Positions 50,761 to 63,179 are shown, numbered from the stretch's first letter. The stretch is 64,000 nt of DNA from Lamellibrachia satsuma (GCA_033239005.1 BSQZ01000040.1:2408599-2472598), one strand, 5' to 3'. Made by a program: numbers and translations. Notes: a model not told the origin generated them from the letters alone.

Positions 50761-51139
50761 CTGCCCGAAATTCAGTGCCGGATTAACAACGTGGGGGTGG
50801 GGGCTAGTACAAACATTAGGTGGGAACACTTACCTAGTGTCTGAAAGACGAAGTCCGACACGACACGGTATTGGCCATGGAAGTAACCCCCTACCTTAAT
50901 GTTTGAGCATAAGTATTCACAATTTGTTTTTCGACGATAGCATACAAACATCCGTAGCAAGAATTACAGAATATAGTGATATACCAGAACATAGTAGGAG
51001 ATAACACAGCGTACACTAGAGACAGTACAAGTTCTTCCGAGCACACAAAGAGTGCGATCCAAATACGTGTACTTTACTCCAAATTAGTTTAATAAGATAA
51101 CAATGTAAGTTTAATAGCATGCACATAAACCATTCGTCA

Positions 51140-51340
51140 TATTGTAAGGCGCACTAAGTGTACCGGACACCACTGCGCCAGAAGTGTCACTGTAAGGCGC
51201 GCTAAGTGTACCAGACACCACTGCACCAGAAGTGTCACTGTAAGGCGCGATAAGTGTACCGGACACCACTGCACCAGAAGTGTCATTGTAAGGCACGCTA
51301 AGTGTACCGGACACCACTGCGCCAGAAGTGTCAAGATTAA
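51140..51340. repeat. 48-bp minisatellite, 4 units
   Basis: Units share aagtgtaccggacaccactg and ccagaagtgtca. The length is divisible by 3, so both minus frames stay open. Confidence 0.95.
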
Positions 51341-51349
51341 CATAGAACT

Positions 51350-52055
51350 AATACACAAGATTGCGTTACTAATAATTATTGTTATGTCATAAACTTCACG
51401 TCCGTATTTTCTGACGTTCCTTTCATCCTGTTCGACCTACGTTACTTTGCGGCGGCGTCACATTCACGACTACAGCACAAAAGTTGAACGGAGGTCGGAG
51501 CCCGGTTCAAAGGAAGCGAAGATAGACTCTAAGCGGCTGATCAGATGGATTATGACTGATTGTTTTTTATCCGGCGCTTCCCGACGTGCGAACTAAGAAG
51601 TTGCGCGTTCACCTGGAACAGTTCACGGAACTACGCATATTACAGCTGATCTGAGAAAAATTACCAACCATGACACGTGTCAGGTTTTTGTCAGTCACAT
51701 ATGGTAAAAAGATGACAAGCGTGTGGCTATCAAATAGATCTGCGCCGTAAGTAGAAACTATGTTGGTACCGCACTCCGATCGACAGAACGAACAGTCGGA
51801 AAAACGTAAGTGCGGTACAGAAACACACCACTCTCAAGATCTAGCCTGTTAGCATTGAGGAGAGGAGCTGTTTAACTCGAAATGCGGCCAAGCGCGAAGA
51901 TCAGTAAAACTCGCTGAACTGTCAATGTGTAGAGGTATACTCGTACAAAAATCCAATTACACCGCCTCTACCACGCACTTAGCCATGCTTGAGGTTACGG
52001 TTACACAGAAGCAGGCGAAGTAGTGGTGCATCTTTTTGAGTATACGCCAACACAT
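51350..52055. other. Unique DNA, no gene seen
   Basis: Nothing recognised. Confidence 0.3.
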
Positions 52056-52059
52056 TCAG

Positions 52060-52102
52060 CGCACACACACACGCACACGCACACGCACACGCACACGCAC
52101 AA

Positions 52103-52186
<84 letters not shown>

Positions 52187-52189
52187 ACG

Positions 52190-52220
<31 letters not shown>

Positions 52221-52248
52221 ACGCACACGCACACGCACACGCACAAGC

Positions 52249-52322
<74 letters not shown>
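52060..52322. repeat. (CA)n/(CACG)n microsatellite
   Basis: CA repeats alternate with cacgca and cacaaa variants over about 260 bp. Confidence 0.97.
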
Positions 52323-52324
<2 letters not shown>

Positions 52325-52790
52325 TATTTTTTTCTGAAGGTGATTAATTGACTACAAGAATTTTGTTGAAATCAAACACGAGGGAAAGGTGTGAGCGATT
52401 ATTGCGCTCATTCAATGTATAAAAGCGATGTCCTTCAAAGGATGGAGCCATGTTTCATTTTGATTATTGCCGTGCCAATATTAAAAGCGCGTCCTTCTCA
52501 TTCATGTAGAGTAAACGATACGTTACTTTGAAAAAGATTAACGAATACAGGCAACGTATGCCGTTGATGATTACTGCTGCCCGACAGAACAGTTCAGTGG
52601 TAAACACCGACGAGGAATTCGGGGGTTGGTTTATCTCAGCTGCTCGACGCATTCATTATCGTACTAAGGCAAAGAATAATGCAACTCGGTGTAAATAATC
52701 GAGCAGAACAGATTCGTCGATCTTTTTGAAGTCTCCACAAATCCTTGCGCAGCGACCAGGATTTGTGTAGAGTGAGATTGTTGCTTTTTA
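52325..52790. other. Unique DNA, no gene seen
   Basis: Nothing recognised. Confidence 0.3.
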
Positions 52791-52794
52791 GTGC

Positions 52795-52928
52795 GTGCGT
52801 AAACTTGCGTGCGTGCGTGTGAGTTTGTGCGTGCGTGTGTGCGTGTATGTGTGCGTGTGTGAGTGTGCGTGCGTGCGTGCGTGCGTGTGTGTGTGTGTGT
52901 GTGTGTGTTTGTGTGTGTGTTCGTGCAT
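52795..52928. repeat. (GTGC)n/(GT)n microsatellite
   Basis: Irregular GTGC, GTGA and GT units. Confidence 0.93.
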
Positions 52929-53069
52929 GCACACTTCATAGCAATATCGTTGGGCTATGTGCATTGTTCGTTAAAATCTATATTAATGTTTGAAATTTGA
53001 TGTTTGAATGCGGTCAAGTCATCATTTCATACAGTTTAATGTTTACATTCCGAACAAAGAGATATACAT

Positions 53070-53229
53070 CCCTCTGGCCCTCTCTTCCTCCCTGCCTCGC
53101 TCCCTCTGTCCCTCTCTTCTTCCCTGCCTCGCTCCCTCTGTCCCTCTCTTCCTCCCTGCCTCGCTCCCTCTGTCCCTCTCTTCCTCCCTGCCTCGCTCCC
53201 TCTGACACTCTCTTCCTCCCTGCCTTGCT

Positions 53230-53267
<38 letters not shown>

Positions 53268-53831
53268 ATTTCCTCGCTCCCTCTGTCCCTCTGTCCCTCG
53301 CTTTCTCCCTGCCTCGCTCCCTCTGTCCCTCTCTTCCTCCCTGCCTCGCTCCCTCTGTCACTCTCTTCCTCCTTACCTTGCTTCTTCTGTCCCTCTCTTC
53401 CTCCCTGCCTCGCTCCCTCTGTCTCTCTCTTCCTCCTTGTCTTGCTCCTTCTGTCCCTCTCTTCCACCCTGCCTCGCTCCCTCTGTCCCGCTCTTCCTCC
53501 CTGCCTCGTTCCCTCTGTCCCTATCTTCCTCCCTGCCTAGCTTCCTCTATCACTCTCTTCCTCCATGCCTCGCTCCCTCTGTCCCTCTCTTCCTCCTTGC
53601 CTTGCTTCTTCTGTCCATCTCTTCCTCCCTGCCTCGCTCCCTCTGTCTCTCTCTTCCTCCTTGTCTTGCTCCTTCTGTCCATCTCTTCCACCCTGCCTCG
53701 CTCCCTCTGTCCCGCTCTTCCTCCCTGCCTCGTTCCCTCTGTCCCTATCTTCCTCCCTGACTAGCTTCCTCTATCACTCTCTTCCTCCCTGCCTCGCTCT
53801 CTATGTCACTCTCTTCCTCCCTGCCTCGCTC

Positions 53832-53872
<41 letters not shown>

Positions 53873-54535
53873 TCCTCCTTGCCTCGCTCCCTCTGTCCCT
53901 CTCTTCCTCCTTTCCTTGCTTCTTCTGTCCCTCTCTTCCTCCCTGCCTCGCTCCCTCTACCCCTCTCCTCCACCCTGCTCCCTCCCTCAGTCCCTCTCTT
54001 CTTCCTTGCCTCGCCCTTTCTGTCCCTATTTTCTTCCCTGCCTTGCTCCCTTTCTCCCTCTCTTCCTCCTGCCTCGATCCCTCTGTTCCTTTCTTCCTCC
54101 CTGCCTCGCTCGCTCCGTCCCTGTCTTCCTCCCTGCCTTGCTCTCTCCGTCCGTCTCTTCCTCCCTGCCTCGTTCCCTATGTCCCACTCTTCCTCCCTGT
54201 CTTGCTCGCTCACTCCCTGACTTCCTCGCTGCCTTGCTCTCTCCGTCCCTCTCTTCCTCCCTGCCATTCTACGCTCCCCTTTGTTGTCCATGTTCGTCCC
54301 TCGGTTCCTTTCTTCCTCCCTGCCTCGCTCGCTCCGTCCCTGTCTTCCTCCCTGCCTTGCTCTCTCCGTCCGTCTCTTCCTCCCTGCCTCGTTCCCTATG
54401 TCCCACTCTTCCTCCCTGTCTTGCTCGCTCACTCCCTGGCTTCCTCGCTGCCTTGCTCTCTCCGTCCCTCTCTTCCTCCCTGCCATTCTACGCTCCCCTT
54501 TGTTGTCCATGTTCGTCCCTCGGTTCCTTTTATTA
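53070..54535. repeat. 1.5 kb pyrimidine minisatellite, 32-bp unit
   Basis: The plus strand is largely C and T. Units contain ctcttcctccctgcctcgct and ccctctgtcc. Pure CT runs interrupt near 53235-53262 and 53833-53865. Higher-order copies are visible: the block near 54082-54300 recurs at 54305-54530, including attctacgctcccctttgtt. Frames of 255-328 codons (Ser/Leu/Pro-rich) are repeat translations. Confidence 0.95.
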
Positions 54536-54581
54536 CAGCTTTATTTTCTGATATCTTCTTTTTCCCTTTTCATTAGTACAT

Positions 54582-54640
54582 TCTCGTTCTAGTTCTCGTT
54601 CTCGTTCTCGTTCTCGTTCTCGTTCTCGTTCTCTTTCCAT
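54582..54640. repeat. (GTTCTC)n hexanucleotide repeat
   Basis: About nine GTTCTC units, the second with a TAG variant. Confidence 0.9.
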
Positions 54641-54644
54641 CCAT

Positions 54645-56010
54645 TTCTTCATCTCCACAGTCCATCTTCCGTTCCCTTCCAATCGTCTTGGGTGAAATAT
54701 TGACAGGAATAGTTGAACGATCGTTGAAATAATATTTTTAATTAACTGCCACACGGACGATGTCCCTACCTTGGCATTAGCTGGTCTCAACAACTTCACA
54801 TGCGTCGGCGTCATATGATCATTATTTAGTAATTACCATTTTTGGCACGGACATAATCTAAACACAACATGACGCCATCCTTTGAAGAACATTGATTTGA
54901 CGAGCGCAATAACAAGTCTCGCGTTTCCGTCATGTACGACGTCAACACATTTCTTTGAATTTCCCATCGTCTGTCACACTGCGGAGTAGATCATAAAGGT
55001 CACGTGGTGAGGTAGGTAACCCGTGGGACTCGGGGCTGACGCACCAGTTCTTCCGGTTTTGATCTAATTCCTTGGACGGTGGAGGTTTGTTACCCCACTG
55101 CGATTATACATTAGTCGCTAACAGCCATTGCATACGTCCGCACTCATTTAATGTACTAAGTGGCTCACGTGTATCAAATATGTTGACAACAACCACTTAT
55201 CAAGAGTGACATTGTTCCTGTCAAACATTACACATTGATGAAGTGAAATATCTGCAATGATTATGTGAACAAAACCCTGCAGCGGCTTCTCACTATAAAG
55301 ATTCCCGATAATAAGGAAATAACCTCCTAAAAGATGCACCTTTCAAATTCCCGTTTTGCCCTGTACTGTTCGTCACGCCCCCTGGTGCCCACGGATAATG
55401 AACATCGGAACAATTTGTTCCGCAAAACTTTCTACAGCCATTTCCACGTGCAGCACCAGTAGGTCATATCCAATGCAAATATCCGAAGGACGTCTTGAAG
55501 AAGTAGTCGACGAAGAAGCAAATATTCCTGAATATTGGATTATCCACTGCGCACACAAACATATCATGTCGTTATATGAAATGCCGGTAGGACGATACGC
55601 GACAATGGCCGGCCGGCAGACTCGGCACTGAGTTAGAGCCGCGCGTGCCTCGAACAGACACGCGGTGACATTCTAATCATTGCTAATCACATCTGTCGCG
55701 ACCGCACGATCTTCGCAATCACACGCTTCCGTCGCTTGCCTGCTGAAGTGTCCGCAGTCTACGTGACGTAACAACTGGTTCTTGAACATTTGGAGAATAT
55801 TAATACGGAAGGGTGGGTTGTCTACGAGTCACTCATACGTGTGCACGTATTAGTCTAAGGACATTTTGTTCAGCCACCATAAAAAATTGTAGCAGTGTAA
55901 AATAGTCAACAGTACCAACGTAATATTTGTAAGAATACAGCAGCTACTGTCAGCGGCAGCGGCAAACAAATTTGTATCGATTAGAGAAAACGATTCAGGT
56001 GATGCCTATT
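54645..56010. other. Unique DNA, no gene recognised
   Basis: Overlapping frames on both strands at 55356-55631 have no recognisable domain. Confidence 0.35.
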
Positions 56011-56014
56011 GCCA

Positions 56015-57660
56015 TAGATTAATTCTTCTGCGGTCGAAAGTTGAACGAATGTAGATTCCAGGCCCAGGCGATCACCGATTTCACCGCAGATTTCTTCAAT
56101 CGATTGTTCTTGAGACTGGAATCAACAACTGCTTACTCGGTCGGTCGACAGCTTCGTACGATATAATCTTGTATAAACAACGAATGTTAAAAGTATGCCC
56201 GATGTTTTTGCTTTTTCGAACGCTCTAGTCATGAGGTATGTTCTGAGAGAGAAAGCTTCTTGCGTCACCGTGTCGACCACATGTCCTCCACATGTCATGT
56301 CGCCCTGTCGACCTGTCGCCTTGTCGTCATGTCGCCATGTCGGAATGTCGCCCTGTCGCCATGTTTGTTTTGTGCGACCAGGATTTAATTGCGTTGAATG
56401 TTTTATTAGTCTAAATATTATTTAATCCATATTGTATAAAACTCCCACGAATGCCGATACACCATGATACGTTATCTTAATCGACGAACAGTCCATTTCC
56501 CAACAACTTGTTGTTCCTAAAACTTAATTTAACTTGGGCAGACGTGCTTTCTCGATCGCTGCGCCTAGGGTCTTTTAAATCACCGGAAATTATAGCTATC
56601 TTCCGAATAAAAATCAAGAGAATTTATTCCACCTTAAGTCTTTAGTGGTCCTTTGTTGTGATTATGACTTTTGATCATCCCATGTTCATTATAATGCTTA
56701 ACGATTCTTGTTTGTTGTGACTCTAGGCTCCGGTTCCTAGGACATAGGCGCTATAAACGTGCGTTATTATTAATAGTATTATGGTGCATTACAATTCATT
56801 GACTCGCCATCTAGCGAATGGAGCTACACTATTCTTAGTACCGTCTGTTGCCAGTGATTAAATCATTACAGTAGAACGTTGAACGAGCTCGGATTCAAAC
56901 GGATTCGAAGCGGATTCGAAGCGATCACTATTGATTTCACCGCAAGTCTCCTATAAACAAGCGATGATTCGTATGAATCGATTGTTATCGGGTCGTTATT
57001 CTGTCGTCAGACATCTACGTTTAATACGCTCGTATAAACCAGGAATATTGAAAGCATACCGGATGTTTTTTTTTTGTTTTTTTTCAAATTATTGTTTGCT
57101 GCGGCCGGGATCCACAATCGCGGGAATGTTTCACGTGTCTAATTATTTATTTTATCCAGATTAGTTACGCATCCCGTCGGTTTACTACACCATGATACGT
57201 CATCGTATAACCGACGAAAAGTGTACATCGCCACATTAAGTGAATACGCCGATCATTACTATATTCTAAGACGCGAACGAAAATATAAACTACATTACAA
57301 TATTAAACGCAAAGTAAACAGCAATCCCACAATGCCTTGCACTAATACCTATTCGCCATCTAGCGAATGGAAATACACTATTTCGGATACCCTCTGTTTC
57401 CAGTGATTAAATCCGTACGGTAAAGCGTTGAACGATTGTGGATTCGAAGCGATCACCGTTGATGTGATCGCAAATCTCCTAAATACGCGCGATTCATGTC
57501 AATCGATTGTCACAGAGACTGTCATTAACGGCTCGTTACTGTGTCATAAAACGCCTCTTTCCATATCCTCGTATAAACTATGTCCGAATATTGAATATAC
57601 AATTTTGGGCTTTGTTATAATATGCTCTTGTTATAAGCCAAATAAAGCGTGTTATTTCGG
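56015..57660. repeat. Tandem triplication of a ~550-850 bp segment
   Basis: Copies begin near 56035, 56875 and 57425. Each has gttgaacga, gattc, then gcgatcacc, a caatcgattgt or gaatcgattgtt word, and a cgtataaac-like word. The preceding word cgccatctagcgaatggar is at 56806 and 57356, and accatgatacg(t) is at 56460 and 57190. Offsets are about 840 and 550 bp. Divergence is considerable, so this is old. Confidence 0.75.
56275..56370. repeat. catgtcgcc short-unit array
   Basis: Units of 8-10 bp such as ctgtcgcc and catgtcgcc, about nine copies. Confidence 0.75.
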
Positions 57661-57664
57661 GAAA

Positions 57665-58240
57665 ATCTTTGACGCAGCACCGATCGTCACGTGGACCACA
57701 GTTGTCCACCGAGTTGATCGCGGTTATCTTTCTTTCTTGCCAATCACGATCGCTCCATTTGCTTCAAGGGCGCAGCTAGATCGTTGTCTGTAATGTCTGG
57801 CTGGAAGTCGTTATCGCTGCACTAATGAAATTATGCCGAAAGGTTTTTATTGACGCAGTGTTGCCAGATCGCTCGGATATGGGTGCACGTAATGAGAAAT
57901 GCGCACGTGTTCGCGCGTAGCTTAATTGGGCACTCTTGCTCCCCCCCCCCCCCCCCGCCATACGGAGTGACACCGGTGAGCAGTTAGTGGTAAGCCACTT
58001 GATGGCCAATATAATATGTACAATGGCCGGTTCAGTGGCTGGTCCGGCGTGATTGGGAGGCGGGGCAGTCACATGGGACCAGTTTCGCTAAGATTTGGAT
58101 GTGCACATAAACGTGATTTCCTTTTGCTCGTACGATAAAGTTGGCGTATAAAGTAACGTTTGATTTAATAATACTATGATGCGTGGCACGGCCAACTTTA
58201 TGTTGCCAGCTTAGGAAATATATGACAATGGGGTTGTTTC
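57665..58240. other. Unique DNA with poly-C run
   Basis: Sixteen consecutive C residues lie at 57941-57956. No gene seen. Confidence 0.4.
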
Positions 58241-58304
58241 ATATGTAATGGCCAGGAGGGAGTATGATACATACAGCGCCTTTGTAGTAATGCTACGCCC
58301 TAAA

Positions 58305-58460
58305 TACCGTGTACGCCACATACGCCCTGTACGCCGTGTACGTCATGTGAGTTATGTACACCACGCACGCCATGCCCGCCGTGTACGCCGTGCACGCCAT
58401 GTACGCCATTTACGCCATGTACGTCATGCAAGCCACGTACGCCTCGTGTGCCATGTATGC
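58305..58460. repeat. 9-bp repeat, tacgccatg-like
   Basis: About seventeen units of tacgccatg, tacgccgtg and related forms; the frames read Arg-His-Val or Val-His-Gly. Confidence 0.85.
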
Positions 58461-58479
58461 AGTGTGTGTTGTGTATAAG

Positions 58480-58561
58480 TACAAGTCCATTTACAGTACT
58501 TGCTGTACTTAAGTACACAAGTACTCAAGTACTCGAGTACTTGAACCCATCCCTGGTGTCG
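58480..58561 (-). mobile_element. Probable hAT-type terminus
   Basis: The minus strand starts CAGGGATGGGTTCAAGTACT and carries several overlapping AAGTACT words. It resembles the end at 41782. Confidence 0.4.
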
Positions 58562-58564
58562 TGT

Positions 58565-59225
58565 ATGTCGTGTGCGCTGCAATATAAATGAATTGCGTCA
58601 CTAAGCTGAATTTGTTATTTTGAATTTCAGTGAATACTATTTAAACAATATTTCAGTACTTTTCTTTAAAAAAAAATAGCCATGCAGTAAATAAACCCTT
58701 TGTCGTGGCACATGAACTGAGACTGGGTTGATACGTGGTCCTTTGGCGAAATGACTTACGAAGATGGGCGATAATAAGGCCGATATTCGCTATCTCTCGC
58801 ATATGATGTCTGAACGGGACTGAATCGATGTTCGCCGTAATGGTAAGCCGACGAAAGAGGCAGGCCGCAATTCGGATGCGTAATTTACGTCGGCGGTCGT
58901 GTTTCACTAAATTTGGTTATATCTCCATGAATACATATGACCTGGGGACAGGAGTGTCGCACAGAACATCGCGTTGGATAACACGCCACGCACGACGGAT
59001 CGACGCGATAGTTGCCATGGATACAGCCAGTAAAGCAGCCATGCGTGTACTTAGCTTTATCGAGCATCGTGTGTTGACGAGCTCGGAATGAGCGCCTTCC
59101 GACGTTCGCTTCATCGCCTTTCCGGGTCCGGCGCTAATCTCTTCTTGATCGGCCGCCATATCTTCGTGCGAATTCTCCTACCGAGCCATGCCCGGTCATT
59201 CTACGCCGGACGTTGCGACGTCAGC
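58565..59225. other. Unique DNA, no gene recognised
   Basis: The CpG-richer part at 58880-59230 has open frames on both strands without recognisable domains. Confidence 0.3.
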
Positions 59226-59239
59226 TGGCGGAAGGCTAT

Positions 59240-60050
59240 GGAAGGAGAGAGAGAGAGAGAGAGTATGTGTGTGGGAGAGAGTGGGAGGGATTGGGAGGGG
59301 GACAGACAGTGACAGAGAGACATAGAGACATAGAGACAGAGAGACAGAGGACCAGAGGGACAGAGAGACAGAGTGACAGGGGTACAGAGAGACAGATAAA
59401 CAGAGGGACAGAGAGACAGAGAAACATAGGAACAGAGGGACATAAAGACAGAGGAACAGAGGGACAGAGGGACAGAGGGACAGAGGGACAGAGGAACAGA
59501 GAGAGAGAGAGAGACAGATAAACAGAGGGACAGAGAGACAGAGAGACAGAGGACCAGAGGGACAGAGAGACAGAGGGACAGAGTGACAGGGGGACAGAGA
59601 GACAGATAAACAGAGGGATATACAGAGGGACAGAGAGACAGAGAGACAGAGGGACAGAGAGATAGAGGGACAGAGGGAGAGAGACAGAGGGAGAGGGACA
59701 GAGAGACGGAGAGACAGAGGGACAGAGAGACAGAGAGACAGAGGGATAGAGACACAGAGAGACAGAGAGATAGAGGGACAGAGGGACAGAGATACAGAGG
59801 GACAGAGAGACAGAGAGACAGAGGGACAAAGGGACAGAGAGACAGAGAGACAGAGGGACAGAGAGACAGAGAGACAGGGCGACAGAGGGACAGAGAGAGA
59901 AAGAGGGGCAGAAAGAGATACATAGAGGCAGAGAGACAGAGAGATACAGAGAGACCGAGATACAGAGATCCAGAGAGATACAGAAAGACATAGGGCCAGA
60001 GAGAGAAACAGAGAAAGAGAGAGAGAGACAGACAGAAAGAGAGAGAATAA
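59240..60050. repeat. ~810-bp polypurine minisatellite
   Basis: The plus strand is mostly A and G, with units of gggacagagagacagag and shorter forms at roughly 8/16-bp spacing. The minus frames of 240-288 codons (Ser/Leu/Cys/Val) are repeat translations. Confidence 0.95.
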
Positions 60051-60054
60051 GATT

Positions 60055-60710
60055 TTTTATTTGACCAATGTAACGTTTCAAAAGATACAGACGTACATCC
60101 ATGTTAAATATGCTTCCTCGTCTGATTTAGCCTATCGCAAATCCGGTTGAATGGTCCAAATATGTAATGTGTAACACCCGCAGTCGATTTAATAAAAAAT
60201 GCCTATTTTTGTGCAAATCATCGAAAGAATTGAGTTTAGCCGTTAGATCTGGCAAGGATCAAAATAGTCGATATCCAAAATGGTAAAGACTGTGTGGGTC
60301 AATGCTAATCATGGGCATGACTTCCATCCTCTCGCCGATCACATGATAAAGTTACAACATTTCACCAAGGAAGAAAGGCATGATTTTCGGCAATTCTGTT
60401 TTCAATTCAGTTAATGCTTGAACAAGCATTAACTAATTTAATAGTTTTTCTGATGATTTCACAAAAAACTATAGTAGTTATACTGATTGCGATTGGCCTA
60501 TAAGTCTATAATAGTTAAGTGTGTCGACTTATTAAGTAAGCGTGTATACTTGTCAGAGACGTGTTGTACCTTTTGGGTAGGTGTGTTGGCTGAGAAGTGC
60601 AAACCTAGTTGACCTGCCAGTGATGACTTCTTAGGGTGGCCCACCTTTAATAATCTGTCCCTCCCAATATTAATTCTCATTTAGTTTAATCAGTACCTCA
60701 TAGTTGAATC
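60055..60710. other. Unique DNA, no gene seen
   Basis: Nothing recognised. Confidence 0.3.
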
Positions 60711-60714
60711 GTGT

Positions 60715-60812
60715 ACTTTACTTTACTTTACTTTACTTTACTTTACTTTACTTTACTTTACTTTACTTTACTTTACTTTACTTTACTTTACTTTGCTTTA
60801 CTTTACTTTACT
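60715..60812. repeat. (CTTTA)n pentanucleotide repeat
   Basis: About nineteen units with one ctttg variant. It directly adjoins the LINE fragment and, on the minus strand, begins inside the LINE coding sequence after RGRPRK. Confidence 0.95.
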
Positions 60813-61110
60813 TTTTCTTGGTCTCCCTCTCGCTTTGAAGCCTGCCTTCCTGGTGTTGTATGCCTTGAGGGCCAGTTGGTTGGTGGTCATGCGTGTCAAA
60901 TGTCCAAACCACTTGATTCTCTGTTGCTGTATGTAGTGGTGAGCTGGTGTTGTACCGACCATTCCCCTGATGAGTTCGTTTCTTATCATGTCTCATCTGG
61001 TCTTGTTGACGGCTCTTCTTAGACATCTCATCTCGCAGGTGGTGATCTTCCTTTCAAAGCTTTTGGTCAGGGTCCATGTCTGGCACTGGAATGTCAGGGT
61101 GGGGAGTTGA
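60813..61110 (-). pseudogene. RTE-like LINE ORF2 C-terminal fragment
   Basis: The minus strand reads LTFQCQTWTLTKSFERKITT, CEMRCLRRAVNKTR, one in-frame TGA, then DMIRNELIRGMVGTTP, HHYIQQQRIKWFGHLTRM and NTRKAGFKARGRPRK. This is the carboxy end of an endonuclease/reverse-transcriptase LINE, where GHLxRM and RGRPR motifs are usual. It is cut off by the (CTTTA)n repeat. The frame is otherwise intact, so it is not very old. Confidence 0.8.
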
Positions 61111-61134
61111 TGAGCTTTAGTTTTAGCATCTTGT

Positions 61135-61560
61135 ATCTATGTAAATTACTAAGCCACCCTTTTCGCTGCAACGTTTCCCTTGAATGATACAGTTATAGCC
61201 AGGCAATTGTATTTGCGATATGTCACTATTGTCCTTTATCTAACTTTCTTGTAAGCATGTTACATTGAATTTAAAATTAATATTATTGAGTTCTTCGATA
61301 AATATTTCCAATTCATTGAATTTTGCATATATAGATTGTATGTTCGAGCTGAATATACTTAAACTGTCTTTATATGTACCTGGTAAAACGTTTTAATTGT
61401 CAGTGTCATAATATAATGAGTGCTGTATTTTTTGAGTTCTGATATTTTCATTATCAACGTTTTGATAAAAAATGTGTCTTAAGCTATTTTCTTCAATACA
61501 ACCAAGGTGCAAAAGGTTTGACTGATCAGATTGTTCTGTCATATGGTGGTTATAGATACA
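61135..61560 (-). pseudogene. LINE ORF2 N-terminal (endonuclease) fragment
   Basis: The minus strand stays in one frame from 61560 to 61127 with two stops. It reads SLSIFSSNIQSIYAKFNELE, then FIEELNNINFKFNVTCLQES, a TAG in place of the usual Trp, then DISQIQLPGYNCIIQGKR and CSEKGGLVIYID. These are the Asn, Glu and Gly-rich motifs that open an apurinic-type endonuclease domain. Nothing later in ORF2 is present. The adjacent RTE-like piece is a carboxy end of different type, so two LINE insertions meet near 61110-61135. Confidence 0.75.
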
Positions 61561-61680
61561 GTAGTGTTCTCAGACATAGCAGTGTTTCAGACATAACAGT
61601 GTTCTTAGACTTAGCAGTGTTCTGAGACATATGAGTGTTCTTAAGCATATCAGTGTTCTTAGGCATAACATTGTTCTACG
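61560..61680. repeat. ~20-bp minisatellite, about 6 units
   Basis: Units share gtgttcttagacatagca or close variants; minus frames read Leu-Arg-Thr-Leu. Confidence 0.8.
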
Positions 61681-61682
61681 AC

Positions 61683-62010
61683 AATGAGAGAGACAGAGAT
61701 AGAAAGACGAGACACACAGAGGGAGAAACAGAGATTGAAAGACGGAGATACGGAGAGACAAATATATAGATAGACAGAGAGACATACAGCGACAGAGGCA
61801 AAAAGACTAAACGACACTGAGAGATAGAGAGAGAGACAGACAGACAGACAGAAAGACAGAGAGAGGGTGAGACAGACAGATAGCGAGATAGAGAGACGGA
61901 GATATGGAGAGACAGACATAAAAAAGAAAGAGAGGCAGTGAGACAGAGAGATAGCGAGACAGACAGACTGAGATATGGAGAGACAGAGAGACAAACAGAC
62001 AGACAGATGG
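61683..62010. repeat. GACAGA/GAGATA polypurine tract
   Basis: Irregular purine-rich units as at 59.2 kb; minus frames are Ser/Leu/Cys repeats. Confidence 0.93.
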
Positions 62011-62074
62011 AGGCCCCAAGGAATTGGTAGGCTGGACGGATTGCCGGTCTGTGTGCGGAGAATAATAGCAAGAG

Positions 62075-62480
62075 CGTGGGAGTTAGAAGATTGTGATGAA
62101 GACGTGAAGAGCGTGGGAGCTAGACGACTGAGATGAAGGCGTGAAGAGCGTACGAGTTAGAAGACTGTGACGAAGACGTGAAGAGCGTGGGAGTTAGAAG
62201 ACTGTGATGAAGACGTGAAGAGCGTGGGAGTTAGAAGACTGTGATGAAGACATGAAGAGCGTGGGAGTTAGAAGACTGAGATGAAGACTGAAGAGCGTGG
62301 GAGTTAGAAGACTGTGATGAAGACGTGATGAGCGTGATAGTTAGAAGACTGCGATGAAAACGTGAAGAGCGTGGGAGTTAGAAGACTACGATGAATACAT
62401 GAAGAGCGTGGGAGTTAGAAGACTGTGATGAAGACATGAAGAGCGTGGGAGTTAGAAGACTGTGACGAAGACGTGAAAGC
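62075..62480. repeat. 37-bp minisatellite, about 11 units
   Basis: Units share gagcgtgggagttagaagac and tgatgaagac, with few substitutions. Confidence 0.95.
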
Positions 62481-62484
62481 GGAG

Positions 62485-63130
62485 TCACTGATATAATTGT
62501 GGAGTCTGCTCTCCCTGTCAATTTCATATTACCAAACATATTTATTAAAGGTTTACTTGTAGATGTTTTATTATATGCGTGAACAAGATATTAAAGTTAT
62601 AGTTGATGCCTAGAAGATCACAGTTCAATATGTCCGTAAACAACCTTAAACTAAATCCATTTAGAATCCATGCCCAAAGTTGACCACTTGACAACCCCCC
62701 CCCCCCCGTCTATTCGTGTGGCCGAAATTGCCAGTCAAGACCACCCGTGTGGTTTGTGGACCAAAGTACGTCTTCCGTCAATTTTAGGTCATGCTTACGT
62801 GAACGCAGAGAAACACACAAGATTAATGTGGAACACGGAGCTCGTCAGATACATAACAACTTGTCATACACGTAATTGCTTTGCGAAACAATTTTCATAT
62901 CTCGGAGCCAATCGAACGCTCTATCGCGATATTCCGTCCTTCGTCCGCCATCGACCCTTGCTATTCGACGCCGCCGATGCCGTGGTCTGGGATAACGACA
63001 CGACATGAAGTGTTCACACGAGGCCTTATCACCCGTCCAGATATGATGTATTAGTACATATCCCTTCGTTTTCGCAATCTTCTTCATTCTTTCTACATGT
63101 TGTCTATCTCGTTTGTGTATGCTGTCACAC
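62485..63130. other. Unique DNA with poly-C run; no gene recognised
   Basis: Thirteen C residues lie at 62695-62707. A 112-codon plus frame at 62670-63008 has no recognisable domain. Confidence 0.35.
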
Positions 63131-63179
63131 GCGCATGCACGCACACGCGCACGCACGCGCAAACAAACGCGCGCACAGA

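Noticed and set aside
53070..54576. Ser/Leu/Pro-rich frames of 255, 257 and 328 codons
   Set aside because: All three plus frames and the minus strand stay open because the tract is a 32-bp pyrimidine repeat; no domain is visible.
54582..54640. Hexanucleotide array as an interstitial telomere
   Set aside because: The unit is GTTCTC, not TTAGGG or another common telomere repeat.
59201..60102. Minus frames of 240 and 288 codons rich in Ser, Leu, Cys and Val
   Set aside because: Translations of the polypurine minisatellite in two frames at once.
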